Assembly: GCA_016584305.1 (NCBI GenBank)
Contig: JACEEZ010024063.1
Location: forward strand, 136,001-200,000
Reading direction: 5' to 3'
DNA length: 64,000 nt
Origin: Chionoecetes opilio
Taxonomy: Eukaryota > Arthropoda > Malacostraca > Decapoda > Majidae
Program-made: the position numbers and the translations under genes
In this document: positions 34,501 to 46,500 of the stretch, piece after piece
Layout: each line of letters starts with the position of its first letter
Position numbering within the stretch: position 1 is the first letter of the stretch
Notes under the pieces: model-generated
The model's database searches: none
The model's input: only the letters and a program-made list of their open reading frames with translations
Told to the model about the DNA's origin: nothing

Positions 34501-37500
34501 GAAAGGCCTTTTGAGGTTAATCTTTTCACCTAAGGTAACTATTTGCTCAAGACTAGAATTTCTCACAAAAAAAACTGAATAAGGAAGAATGTTCTGTTGC
34601 CTATTATCAAAAGGGATGAAAGAATCAAGAAAAATACAGGAACTACCACGTGTAGGTCTCGAGGCCTCTTGTAGCTTTCTTATTTTCTTATGTTCTAAAA
34701 TGGTTTAACTCTTGCTTGAATAATGTGAATTGAATAACAACAAAAAATAATTGATCTTGTGCGATGGTGGTGAGTGTGTAGGGGAGGGAGGCTGGCAATC
34801 AGAAGTAAGCATAAATATACCAGAACTAAATTGCCCCCCCCCCCCCTTTTTATATTCTCTTACTGTCTTCTTTATAGGGACGGGCAATTAAGCGGGTTCT
34901 TTGTTACTTTTTTTTTTTTTTACCCTTGGCCAGTCCTTTGTGATGTAAAAAATATAATATATATAAAGAGTAAATGCTAGCATGACAGAACACTGCAGCA
35001 GACTGAGACACAGAGACATAGAGTTGAGGACCAGCATTTACAACACAAGACATTTGGTTGTGACCCAGAACACAAGGTCGATATAAGAAAATAAGGAAGC
35101 TACAAAAGGCTGTGAGACCTACACGTGGTAGTTCCTGTTACTTAACACTACCTACATCCACCTTTCATCCCCATCCATGAAATTGTCTAGCCTCCTTTTA
35201 AAGCTCCCTATTAACTCAGCACTAACTACCTGATGACCGAGTCCATTCCAATCATTTACCATCCTATTTGTGAACCAGTTTCTCCCTATTTTTTTTTTAA
35301 TTTACGTTTTTCCAGATCGATATGACAACAGACATGACCCGCTGGTGAAGTGACAAACAATTTACCTTTGATTTCATGTCATTAACTTCTTTCTTCAAAG
35401 CACCAGTAAAACTTCTGTAGTATATGTTAGAAGAAGCTAAATCAGAGAAGTCTTCAGACGATGCTTGTAATGAGTGAGCCTTGTTAAGGGCAAGGCTGGA
35501 TGAGGTGGTCGCGGCTAATGCTGGAAAAAGAAAACAAATATTCATATATCAAGATATCTGACTGAAGGTTGAAATTGCCAACAGCTGAAAATATAAAGAG
35601 TGAAGATTTATTCACTGTACATAAACTCATAATAGCCTGAAAGACTAGTTTTCCTCAGAGAAGTATAGAAGCCTGCTGGAATGGACTAAAGCAAGAGGTG
35701 ATAACAACAAAAAGTGTGCATCAATTTAAGGGAGAAAAAAAAAAAAAGCACGCGCGAGTGCTTAAATGCGCGGTGCTTTGTGTGTGTGTGTGTGCACCTT
35801 TACCATAAATGGCGGCGTACAAGTCGACTCTTTGAGCATGAAAAAATTTCTCCAAAACTAGGGGTCGACTTATACGGCAAGGATAAAATAGGAACCTTTA
35901 CCACTGAGTGGCAAACACGTGGATGAGCACTACTAACAATCGCTGTACACCACTTACCGTAGCTCCAGCAGGTTACCACAAATATTTCCAACTAAGACTT
36001 GTGTTCGGTGAACTTACTTAACATATTCAACACACAGATTCATATATAAATAATAAAATAATAATATAAATTCATTTTATATCAACACAAAACCATAGGC
36101 TGTTTCCAACAGCTGATACACAGATTGTAAACAACTGACTGGAACGCCACTGAACCGAAGCGGCCAGTCAGACAACTACAACAACAACAACTGCCTGGCT
36201 GCTCGCCGAGCGCCAGCGCTGTCCGCCCAACTCATCGTACCTCACACTCTAACAATACAACCGGTAATTCTGATCTACAAATATATCGTGACCATACACT
36301 ACGGGGGTAAAGTCTTTGTAAGCTTTGGCCTACCAGTAGCCTACCGTATTTTTGGGGCCGACTTATACGGCAAGTATAGGCCTAACCCGTAATCTTGAGT
36401 TAATAATAATGAGGTGGACTTGTACGCTGCCACTTACGGTATAAACATGATTTGATGAAGGAGCAGGTTGGTAGTATACTTACCGGAATGTGATACAAAG
36501 GATGATGAGACAGAGAAGCGAGGACTAGTGGTGGTGTGAGCCGCACTTTTTAGGGAACCAATAATTTTCTCCTCAAAGTGCTCCATGGCCATGCTGGAAA
36601 TGTCCCGCAGCTCTGTGAGGATTTCATGGGAGCGAGGCAATGTTCTTGTTTTGTGGCACTGAATGAACCGCAGCACTCTATATATCTCATCAATCACCTG
36701 AAAAGTGACCAAGTATCATAAATTATTGTAAATAACTATGCAAATTATAAAGTTAATGGGGCACCAAACAGCCTGGGTACCAACCCTAGTTAAAGGGGTA
36801 CCAAACACCTGGTGTGATGATGGTGCAGGCTATACAAATAATATCAAATAGGCTACTTGATTTGAATGTCCAATATTCAGACTATGTATCCATAAGAGAC
36901 CTTCTCACCTCTTGATGCAAGCACTAACCTTGCCTGGGATGAAGCAGCACATGTTACTGTCCACATACTTCATGAAGGTCATGTTGAGGAGGGAGACGCG
37001 TGTCTCTATGGCAGTGAGGATGTCACAGTGGCGGAACAGAGGGTGGTTCCTGCGCTCAGACTCCCGCCGCGGCAGCTGACTCTTCACCTGAGGGAAGGGA
37101 AGGATTGCGTTTAACCCCTTCACGCCCAGAACGTTATTTCCATTGTAATTTGGGTAGGCCATTAGACGATTTTAATCATTATAAGCAATGATTTATAGAT
37201 ATCACATGTTTAGTATCCTTGTTCACTAGCTAATTTCGTATATTACATAAGTTACTTTTCAATTTTTTTGGCTAATAACGGACAATTTTATACAGTAAAG
37301 GAAAGATCTGGGCGTGAAGGGGTTAAAGGGAAGGACAGCCACACAACACTTTTATGTGGCAGCTGACCAGCCTGACCACTCACCAGAATGTTAATGTAAG
37401 CCTGACACCTGAACACCTACACAGTAAAATCTGAATGCCATGGACTGTTATGATGGATGTGAGCCATGACAAGTACATGCTTCAGTCTGAGTGTGGCACC

Positions 37501-40500
37501 AATGAGTACCAGGAGGCAAGGCATCAGACACACCATGGCAGAAATACAGGAATGTGCAATTCAAATGAGAGGAGAACATGCTTCTCTGTATAATAGTAAT
37601 GATGGATGAATATAAATAAACAATGAAAAACTAATATGAGTGATTCGTAGATAGTTGTAAGTTCATGAAAGCAAAGTATATACCTGGACACAGAGGCATT
37701 TGTATACTCTGCTACCCTATGTGAACTACAGCTGTATATTCTGGATGCCACACATTCTTTTCTTCAATGAAATCTGAATAATAATACTTTTATTTTTACC
37801 CGAAGGCATACAGGGGAAAAAAAAGAACACAACATAATATACATACATGAGGAAATGAACTTAATGCAAAACCAAATAAAATATAAATATATACATGTGG
37901 GCAATATATACACTGCTGTACAGACAACCAGAGGTACATACACATACTTAAGCAGAGGTGAGAGGAACTAGGTATGGAAACAGAAACTTCCACTCACCTC
38001 CCTCAGGCATTTTGTTTGGTATTTCTCCAGTTGACGAAATCCTTTATTCAACAGCATCTGATTTACATTGTTGAATCTCCGACAAACCTGAAAAATAAAC
38101 ACATTTCATTAAACTTAATGCAAGACTGATATTACCTAGCTCGGCTTGATTTGCATTTACAATTACGTATAGTAAATTTACATTCAACTTGCCCAGAAGC
38201 CACACCCCCTGCCTTTCCCCCCTTTTATATGTGGCAGCTGATTGGTGCATTCCTCGTATCATCACAACCACTCACAATGCCTTCACTACACAACAGCGCG
38301 TGACCACTGAGCAGAGTAATCTTCACTACAAAGGGTCTAGTGTAAATATAGGGCCAACAGTAACCACTGGTTATTAAACAAATTAAACCTAACCCAACTT
38401 GCCAGCGGCTGGCAAGTATTAGTTAAAATATATTAAGAAATTAATATCTCAGGAACTAGTGACTTCCGACGGAAAAGCAATACAGCAGTGTTTTGTATGT
38501 GCAGAAAGCACCGCATATAACACACAGGTGTCCTTCCTCAGTGAGACAGCTGTTTCTCTGGAATAATATCACAAAAATTTACCAGGTTAACTTACCTTCC
38601 TCGGAATAGGGGTGAAGAAACAGTTGACCAGCATTCTTAAGGAAGTGGTGAATTCTTTCAGTCTTGGAGTATGCCCTTGAAAACAGGTACCTTGCCAAGT
38701 ACTTCGGGTATACTGACACCTTATTTCCAGAGCGAAACACCCACGACTTGGCATCACGACAACACAGATCAACGTTTTGGGTGTGAACGCCGTCCTCGCT
38801 CACACCCGCACTGTGGTTCACGGCGGCCCGGTGTGTGCGGTGTGTGTAGCCCAAACTCAATGCCTCGAGCCGGGAGTAAGCTCGCCGCTCGGTCGAATAG
38901 ATTGTCGTGCCGGGGAGAATGTGGCGCTTTATGATGGGCGTGAGGGCTTGAATGTCTCTTTTGCCCACCGGGAAGAGCAACAGTTTCTTGGAGCCTCTCT
39001 CATAAGCCCCAAACAGCCATTTCCCCTCCACGTCACGCCCTCGCCCGTACTTAGCGTTTCCCAACCTCTGTTCGCCTATTTCCACAACGGCGTCAGGACC
39101 GCCCACCGTGCACTGATTCCAGAACCAGTACTCGAACACCTCGTAGCAGTAGCCGGCCCACTTCACACACGTCTCGCTGGAAAACCCGAGCCAATCCTGA
39201 GCCTCTCGCTGCGTTTTTGACTTGCTTAAAAACAAGGCAATGAACGCCAGCAAGGCATTGGGCCGAATGTGAGACTGGTTCAGGAAGGTGCCTTTCTTCT
39301 GAGTCACGGAGAACTTACACGTGATGCTGCGTCTCCGCTTGTCCTTCCATCTCTTGGAACAATAAAACGTCTTGTGGGATTTCTTTAACTTACAGTCCCC
39401 TCCACAGGTCGGGCACTTGATCTTTGTTGGGAGCACGCCATGTCTTTTCAAGTACTCGAAGCTCACTTCCTCCTCTATGGTGAACTCCTTTATAAACTCC
39501 AGAAACGAATAACTGCAACCTTCACAAGCCATAGCGTGTTGTTGTGGTTGTTTAAGGCAGCGAGGATCCCTTGGGGAACACTATGAGCCCTGGTGATGTC
39601 CTATCACAGGCGCGACAGCTGACCTCTCTTCTTCAGGAAGACAGGTGAGGCGGATGACTGACAGTTGCAGTGAGGAGTGGACGCCCGCCGCCGCCAACGG
39701 GGTGGGCAGGGCAAAGGTTCACAGGGCGAGTTGAGAGTGTAGGACTACACGGTGGGAGTGGAAGGGCGGACACTGCAGCAGCAAGTGTTCAATAGTCTCC
39801 GGGACGCTCCACAAGCCATAGCTCCACTAGTAAACATGGCTCCCAGACCCAGTCCCAGTCAGTGTTTTGATTCTTTTAATTGTTTTTCTTCAAATCGTGT
39901 GAGATCTTGATCTTGACAGGCCTTAAAATCGGCTGCTCTGTAGAAAAAAAACCACAAACAACCAAACAAAAATACATGCAAGCATACAAGATATGAAAAG
40001 ATGAACCGTGATTGGCTAACAAAATCTCATGACAGAAAGAAAATCCATGTAGGAGGGCGGCGCAGGCTCGGAGCGGCGTGACTTCTTCTTCTTGTGACCT
40101 TTGTTTCTTAGTATCTCTTCATAGGTCCTCCTCAACTTCAACAACAACTATTATACTTGTGCAAGACTTCATGACTTCATGACGTAAGACATTTCTATCC
40201 CTGCACAAGAGAGGACAGGGATATCTGAAGTGTCCTGAGGAGATTGACTTTTTAATTCCCATTAGTCAATTCTTTATTATTTTTTTCTAATTACTTTGCC
40301 GACACATTATCATCCAACACCTGAACCAAACAAAATTGGATTTAAAGATGCGATATGCTTTATCCCTGCCTTGTTTTATGCAGATGATGGCCTTATTTTA
40401 GCACAGAGTGAAGAAGATGCCCTAAACATGAGTGACACTCACAGAAGCAGCAAAAGCAAGTGGCCTGGAGATGAATAAAGACAAAAGCCATATAATTATT

Positions 40501-43500
40501 TATAGCCATGAAACAGCTCTTGATAATCTCTATGATATCAAAATAACAAGGGAAATAAAATACTTGGGGATAAGCATAACCAACAAAGAAGATGTTTTGA
40601 GCACTTCAAGATAAAATAAACATAGTGCCATATGACCTCTGATGTCTGGCACATTTCCTCTTTTTTGCCCATTAAATCAATCAATCAAGAAAGAAACCAT
40701 AAAGGAAGCCCAAAGGTTGAGCAATGTAACAGCAGCAGTAGTGGCAAAAAGCACCAACAGGCTCCTCATCGGGAAAACATATTGGAAGCAAGAGGTGTTA
40801 CCCAAGCTTCTCTACTGTCAAGGCATCATACCATACAACAACAACAACCTAGAAAAACTCCAAACAACAGAGAACAAAGCTTTCAGAACAATACTACGAG
40901 CAGCAAAATACACACTAAACAGTTTCCTTCAAGGAGAAATTGGCAAGGGTCATCATTGGTGAAAACCAGAGATGCCAAAACTAAACTCTCATACATAAGA
41001 TACATTATGGCTCATCCACAAATGATCTACTGAAACGATGCTTGCTACAACGACTAGAAAATGGGAGAGATTACTGGACCAAAACAGTCAACAGTAATTT
41101 AAAAGAGTTTAATACCAACCAAAGACTACTGTAGACTGGACTTGCTACTCATTTTGAGTTATTTCCAGTGGAGGCCGGTTTTGCGATTCCTGCCATTTTC
41201 AAACATCACCCCTATTTCCCTTCCTGTGGTTTATCAGTATAAATGATATACCATTATCTTCGTTAATGTTTGTTCTATAATATTATCAAATAAAAAACTG
41301 TAAAATACACTAAAGAAATGCCATTATGAGACTCTGAAGAAATATGCATGAACTTAATATTCACTTAAACTCTTCGCCATTTAATATTTTGCGAGAAAAC
41401 ATTTTACATGAAACATATCAATAGAAGCGGAATTTTATTAGCTATCCATTGATATATTTCGTTTTCTGATAAATGAATTAGAACCATACATAAATTAGCA
41501 TTAACTAAATAAATAACCTCATCAATCGGGAAAATTACCCGAATTGATGATGTTATTTATTTAGTTAATGCTAATTTATGCATGGTTTTAATTCATTTAT
41601 CAGAAAACGAAATATATCAATGGAAAGCTAATAAAATTCCGCTTATATTGATATGTTGCATGTAAAAATTCTTCACGCAAAATATTAAATGGCGATGAGT
41701 TTAAGTGAATATAAGTTCATGCATATTTCTTCAGTCTCATAATGGAATTTCTTTAGTGTATTTTACATTTTTTTATTTGATAATATTATAGAACAAACAT
41801 TTACGAAGATAACAGTGTATCTTTTATACTGATAAGCCATAGTCTACGGTATTCATGGAACACTTTTTTACTTGCCGACCCGATTGATGATGTTATTTTT
41901 TTAGTTAACGCTAATTTATGCATGGTGGTAATTCATTTATCAGAAAACGAAATATATCAATGGAAAGCTAATGAAAATCCACATCTATTGATATGTTTCA
42001 TCTAAAAAAAATTCTCGCAAAATATTAAATGGCGAAGAGTTTAAGTGAATATTTTAAGTTCATGCATATTTCTTCACTCTCTCATAATGGCATTTCTTTA
42101 GTGTATTTTACTGTTTTTTATTTGATAATATTATAGAACAAACATTTACGAAGATAACATTATATCATTTATACTGATAAACCACAGGAAGGGAAATGGG
42201 GGTGATGTTAAAAAATGTCAGGAATCGCAAAACTGGCCTCCACTGGTCATGGGCGGGTTGGCGCGGGGCACAAGTAGCAAGTCCAGTATAGAGTAGTCTT
42301 TGTACCAACATATACCAACTCGGTATCAAAACAAGAGAGATAACTGACAAATAAAAGAACGTGATACCAAGAAATGGAAAACAAAGCTACTTGAAAGAGA
42401 GACACTTAGACTTTACAGAACATACAAAACACACACACAAAAGAAATTCTATGATATGATTATATGAGAGACTTCTATGATAATGATGAATCCACTACAA
42501 TTTTGATCAGATGCAGAAGCAACACACTGAAATTAAACTACAGGAACAGACACACCAACGGGAACACGACATGTAACACTGGACAGGATGAAACTTAAAA
42601 CCCTTCTTATTACAGTGCAAGAAATACAAAGACATCAGGAAAAATCTAAACTTTCTACAAGACAGCACACTAACAAATGATGAGAAACTTGCAACATTTT
42701 TACTCCTACCAGATGAACAGGATGCAGATATGAAGAAAAAACTTTGTTACTGATGTGGAAAACAAGGAAACAGCAAGACCATGGATTAGCAAGAACACCA
42801 AGATCAAGCAGCTAACACCACAACACTTCAAGAACCAGAACAACGTCACCGATATTAAGGTGTTACTCCCACACTTCATCAACTTCCAAACTTAATGCCA
42901 TGGAAATGACAGGAAAGAGAGGACAGTAATGGACAGATGCTCTTGGATTTTACAGAAAAGGAAGAATTATAAGGTTTTTTTCCCTTCCTTTCAACTCTCT
43001 CTCTCCTTCCTACTTTCCTTCCTCCTCCTCCTCCTCCTTCCCACTCTCCATTATATTTCTCCGTATCTCTAGTTCTCTCTGTATTTACTTTCTCCATTTG
43101 TTAGGACAGTAATGGACAGATGCTCTTGGATTTTACAGAAAAGGAAGAATTGGGAGCCCAAAGATCCAGTGACGTGGCGAGATAGACGAGCAGAATCAAC
43201 CCTAGATTTAATCATCATAAACACAGAAGTAGTTAAATATGGATGATAAATAGTAAGACAGGCAATATACATATAACATTTGTGTCACAGTGATGGAGCA
43301 AAGCAACGTACCATAGGTCTGGATAAGAGCAGAGTGACCCTAATACACAAAGGAGGAGGAAAAGATAGGGAGGATATAATTACCTATAGACCCGTAGCTG
43401 TCTTGAACATGATACTAGCCAAGGTTTTTGGAATTATACATAATGAGAAACCAAAATTGTGGCTAGAGGAAAACAAGGTGTTGGGAGAGGAGAAAAGTGG

Positions 43501-46500
43501 GTTCAGGAAAGGCAGAGAAGGAATGGAAAATATATTTAAACAGAAAGAAATTATTAAAAGGAACATGCAGCAGGGAAAGGATGGTACATGGTTAATTATA
43601 GATATTGAAAAGGCATATGACGCAGTAGATAGAAGAAAGTTAGTAAGGTTACTAAGGCACATTGCAGTAGATACAAAGGTGGTGGAAGTAATAAACAGGA
43701 TGTATGAAGGGAATGAAGTGAAATTTACTTTAGGTAACATTACAACCGAGTGGATGTAAAATAATGTAGGAGTTAAACAAGGATATGTCATGTCCCCGTT
43801 TATTGAACATATTTTCAGAGTAACTGATAGTTCCAAGTCAGGCAAAGGAGTAGCGATAGGAGGAGAGAAGTTAGGATGCCTGGCCTAGGTTGATGATGTA
43901 GTGATGATGGCAGAAAGTAAGGATGAAATGGAGGAAATTTTACACATAACGAACACATACGGAAGGAAATGGGACCTGAAGTTTATTGAAAGGAAATTGT
44001 AAAGTCATGGAATTTAACAGTGAAGGTAGGAGTCAGTGGGTGCTTCAGAATAATGTCCTAGAAGTAGTAGATAAGTATGTATATCTAGGGCTGGAAGTGA
44101 ACAAGGAAGAGATAGGAAGTGAAAAGCAGAGGAAAGTTGATGAAGGGAAGGCAAGGAGGATGTCCGGCATGATTATAAATGGTGGTAACAGAGTCATTGA
44201 CAATTATGAGGTAGGCAGGAGTTTATGGAAGGGGGTGGCTGTACCCTATTGTCTGTATGGGTCAGAAGTGACTCAGTACAGGGAAGGAGACATCATGAAC
44301 TTAGAGAAGACTCAGAACACAGTAGGCAGATGAGGACTGGGAGCTTGTAGGAGCACTGCTGTAGAGGCCATAAGGGGAGACATGGGATGGAGCACCTTCA
44401 GGGAAAGGATAATTAAAGGAAAACTGGTGTTTCACAAGAAAATTGAAAGACTGAGTGAAGATAGATGGGTAAAGAAAAAATTTCTAGAAAATATAACAAG
44501 TTCCACCTGGAAGGAACTAGAGAGATGGAAAAGGAGAGAAACTGTGGGAGAGGAATGGTACGAAATGGAAATAAGATATAAAAAAGAAGAAGAATGGGCT
44601 AGTTAAATGGCAGGAAGGAATGGCCAGGAAATCAACGTTGCGGTGGTACAGGAGAAAACAGAAACCAGAGGGGGTGACCTGGCATGTAGGAGACTGGGGG
44701 AGTAAGTTACGGTTCTACTGCAGTTTAATGTATTACAAGGCACGTAGTTATAACCATCCTCAACTTGTAGATCTGACAATTTTCAGCATTTTTAACCCCT
44801 ACAATACCCGTCGGAAATAAAGAAAAAAAATAACAGTATTATTTTACGATGGCGCCAAACTTCCCTACACAATTGGGAGCATGGTTTTTGTTTACCTTAT
44901 TGTATTCTAAGAGACATTTTCTCATTGAGCTTTCCGTCGCAAATCAATAGTTTCGGAAATATAGAACATTTTAGGTGGGGGGAGGAATATGTCTCCTTGT
45001 TTACAAAATGCCTCCCTCTTCCTCTTCTTGTGACCTGCATCGCTTTTGTTTGGTATTTTATTAAACTTGTATTATTGGACCCAGTTAGGAGGTTAAAGGT
45101 TAGGTTAGGTTAGGTTAGGTTAGGTAAGGTAAGGTAAGGTAAGGTAAGGTAAGGTAAGGTAAGGTAAGGTAAGGTAAGGTAAGGTAAGGTAAGGTTCAGG
45201 TTCAGGTTCAGGTTCAGGTTCAGGTTAGGTTAGGTTAGGTTAGGTTAGGTTAGGTTAGGTAAGGTAAGGTTAGGTAAGGTAGCCACGGGTCCGCCTCCGA
45301 AACAAAAGCGATACAGGTCACAAGAGGAAGAGGGAGGCATTTTTTAAATAAGGAGACATATTCCTCCCCCCACCTAAAATGTTCTATATCTCCGAAACTA
45401 TTGATTTGCGACGGTAAGCTCAATGAGAAAATGTCTCTTAGAATACAATAAGGTAAACAAAAACCATGCTCCCAATTGTGTAGGGAAGTTTGGTGCCATC
45501 GTAAAAATGTACCAAAATAACGCAAGGGGGCTCTGGTGGGGCGAACCCCCCCCCCCCCCATAGTACGGTTAGATTAATCAATCAATGCCCAGAGGTTAGG
45601 TTAGTTAACTAGCGGGGTGGTCTGGGGGGCGCAGACCCCCTTAGTTATGTCAGGCGAGTATTGGTCAATAGGGAGTATTGTACTAAACTGCAGTTTTACC
45701 AAAGTTCCTTTATAAAGCAAGAACAGTCACCTTGGAAGACAATGGAGGGAACAGGAAACATAAGAAAATAAGAAATTAAGGAAGCAACAAGAGGCCGTGA
45801 GACCTACACGTGGTAGTTCCTGTTGCTCCTGGAACTGCACAACCAGAATTATTGGGGAACAAGTCACTCCGGCCCCTAGTTTCTCCGGCCCCAGTCACTC
45901 CGGCCTCTCAGAGGTTCAACCCTAGTCACTGCGGCCTCCCAGAGCTGAGTGTACGTGTCTGCGTGTTCGAGCCCATGAAGTGTGTACATTTTTAATGTTA
46001 ATCTAGATATTTAAAAAAAAAAACGTATGCTTGAGCTTGATGCTTATGCGTATGCTAAAAAAAATTTGATAAAAATACAATAACCACTGGATTTGATCCT
46101 GGATTTATTTACGTACAATAAATACAGATTGAACCTGTAATTAAAATATAATAACCACTGGAATTGATCCTGGATTTATTTACGTACAATTTACGTACAT
46201 ATTTTTATATACAGATATATTTTGTGTAAATGACTACCGGTGCGTAAGTTTGTGTAAATAGCATCACTACAGATTTGACTGTGCCACTGAAGATGATACA
46301 CAGTAGTTTATATCTTGACTGTATAATCTACCCTGTTTCAGCGTTGTTTTATGCTTTGTATCTGCAAGTATAGACGGTTTACAACTTCGCTACGCATTTT
46401 TTTTCGGGCGACGACGACAGCGGTACGACACTCAGTAAATAAACACTAGATGGCGACTTGACTGTTGGTAGCCACTTTGTAGATATTTTTGTAATTTGTT

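Noticed and set aside
38579..39532. ISXO2-like ORF as the true first exon of FBXO28
   Set aside because: Its donor is phase 1 whereas exon 2 needs phase 0; the joined frame ends after about fourteen residues. A proper F-box exon in phase 0 exists at 47210-47314.
45096..45290. True chromosome end
   Set aside because: Array is short, internally mosaic and followed on both sides by inverted arms and further genes, so it is interstitial.
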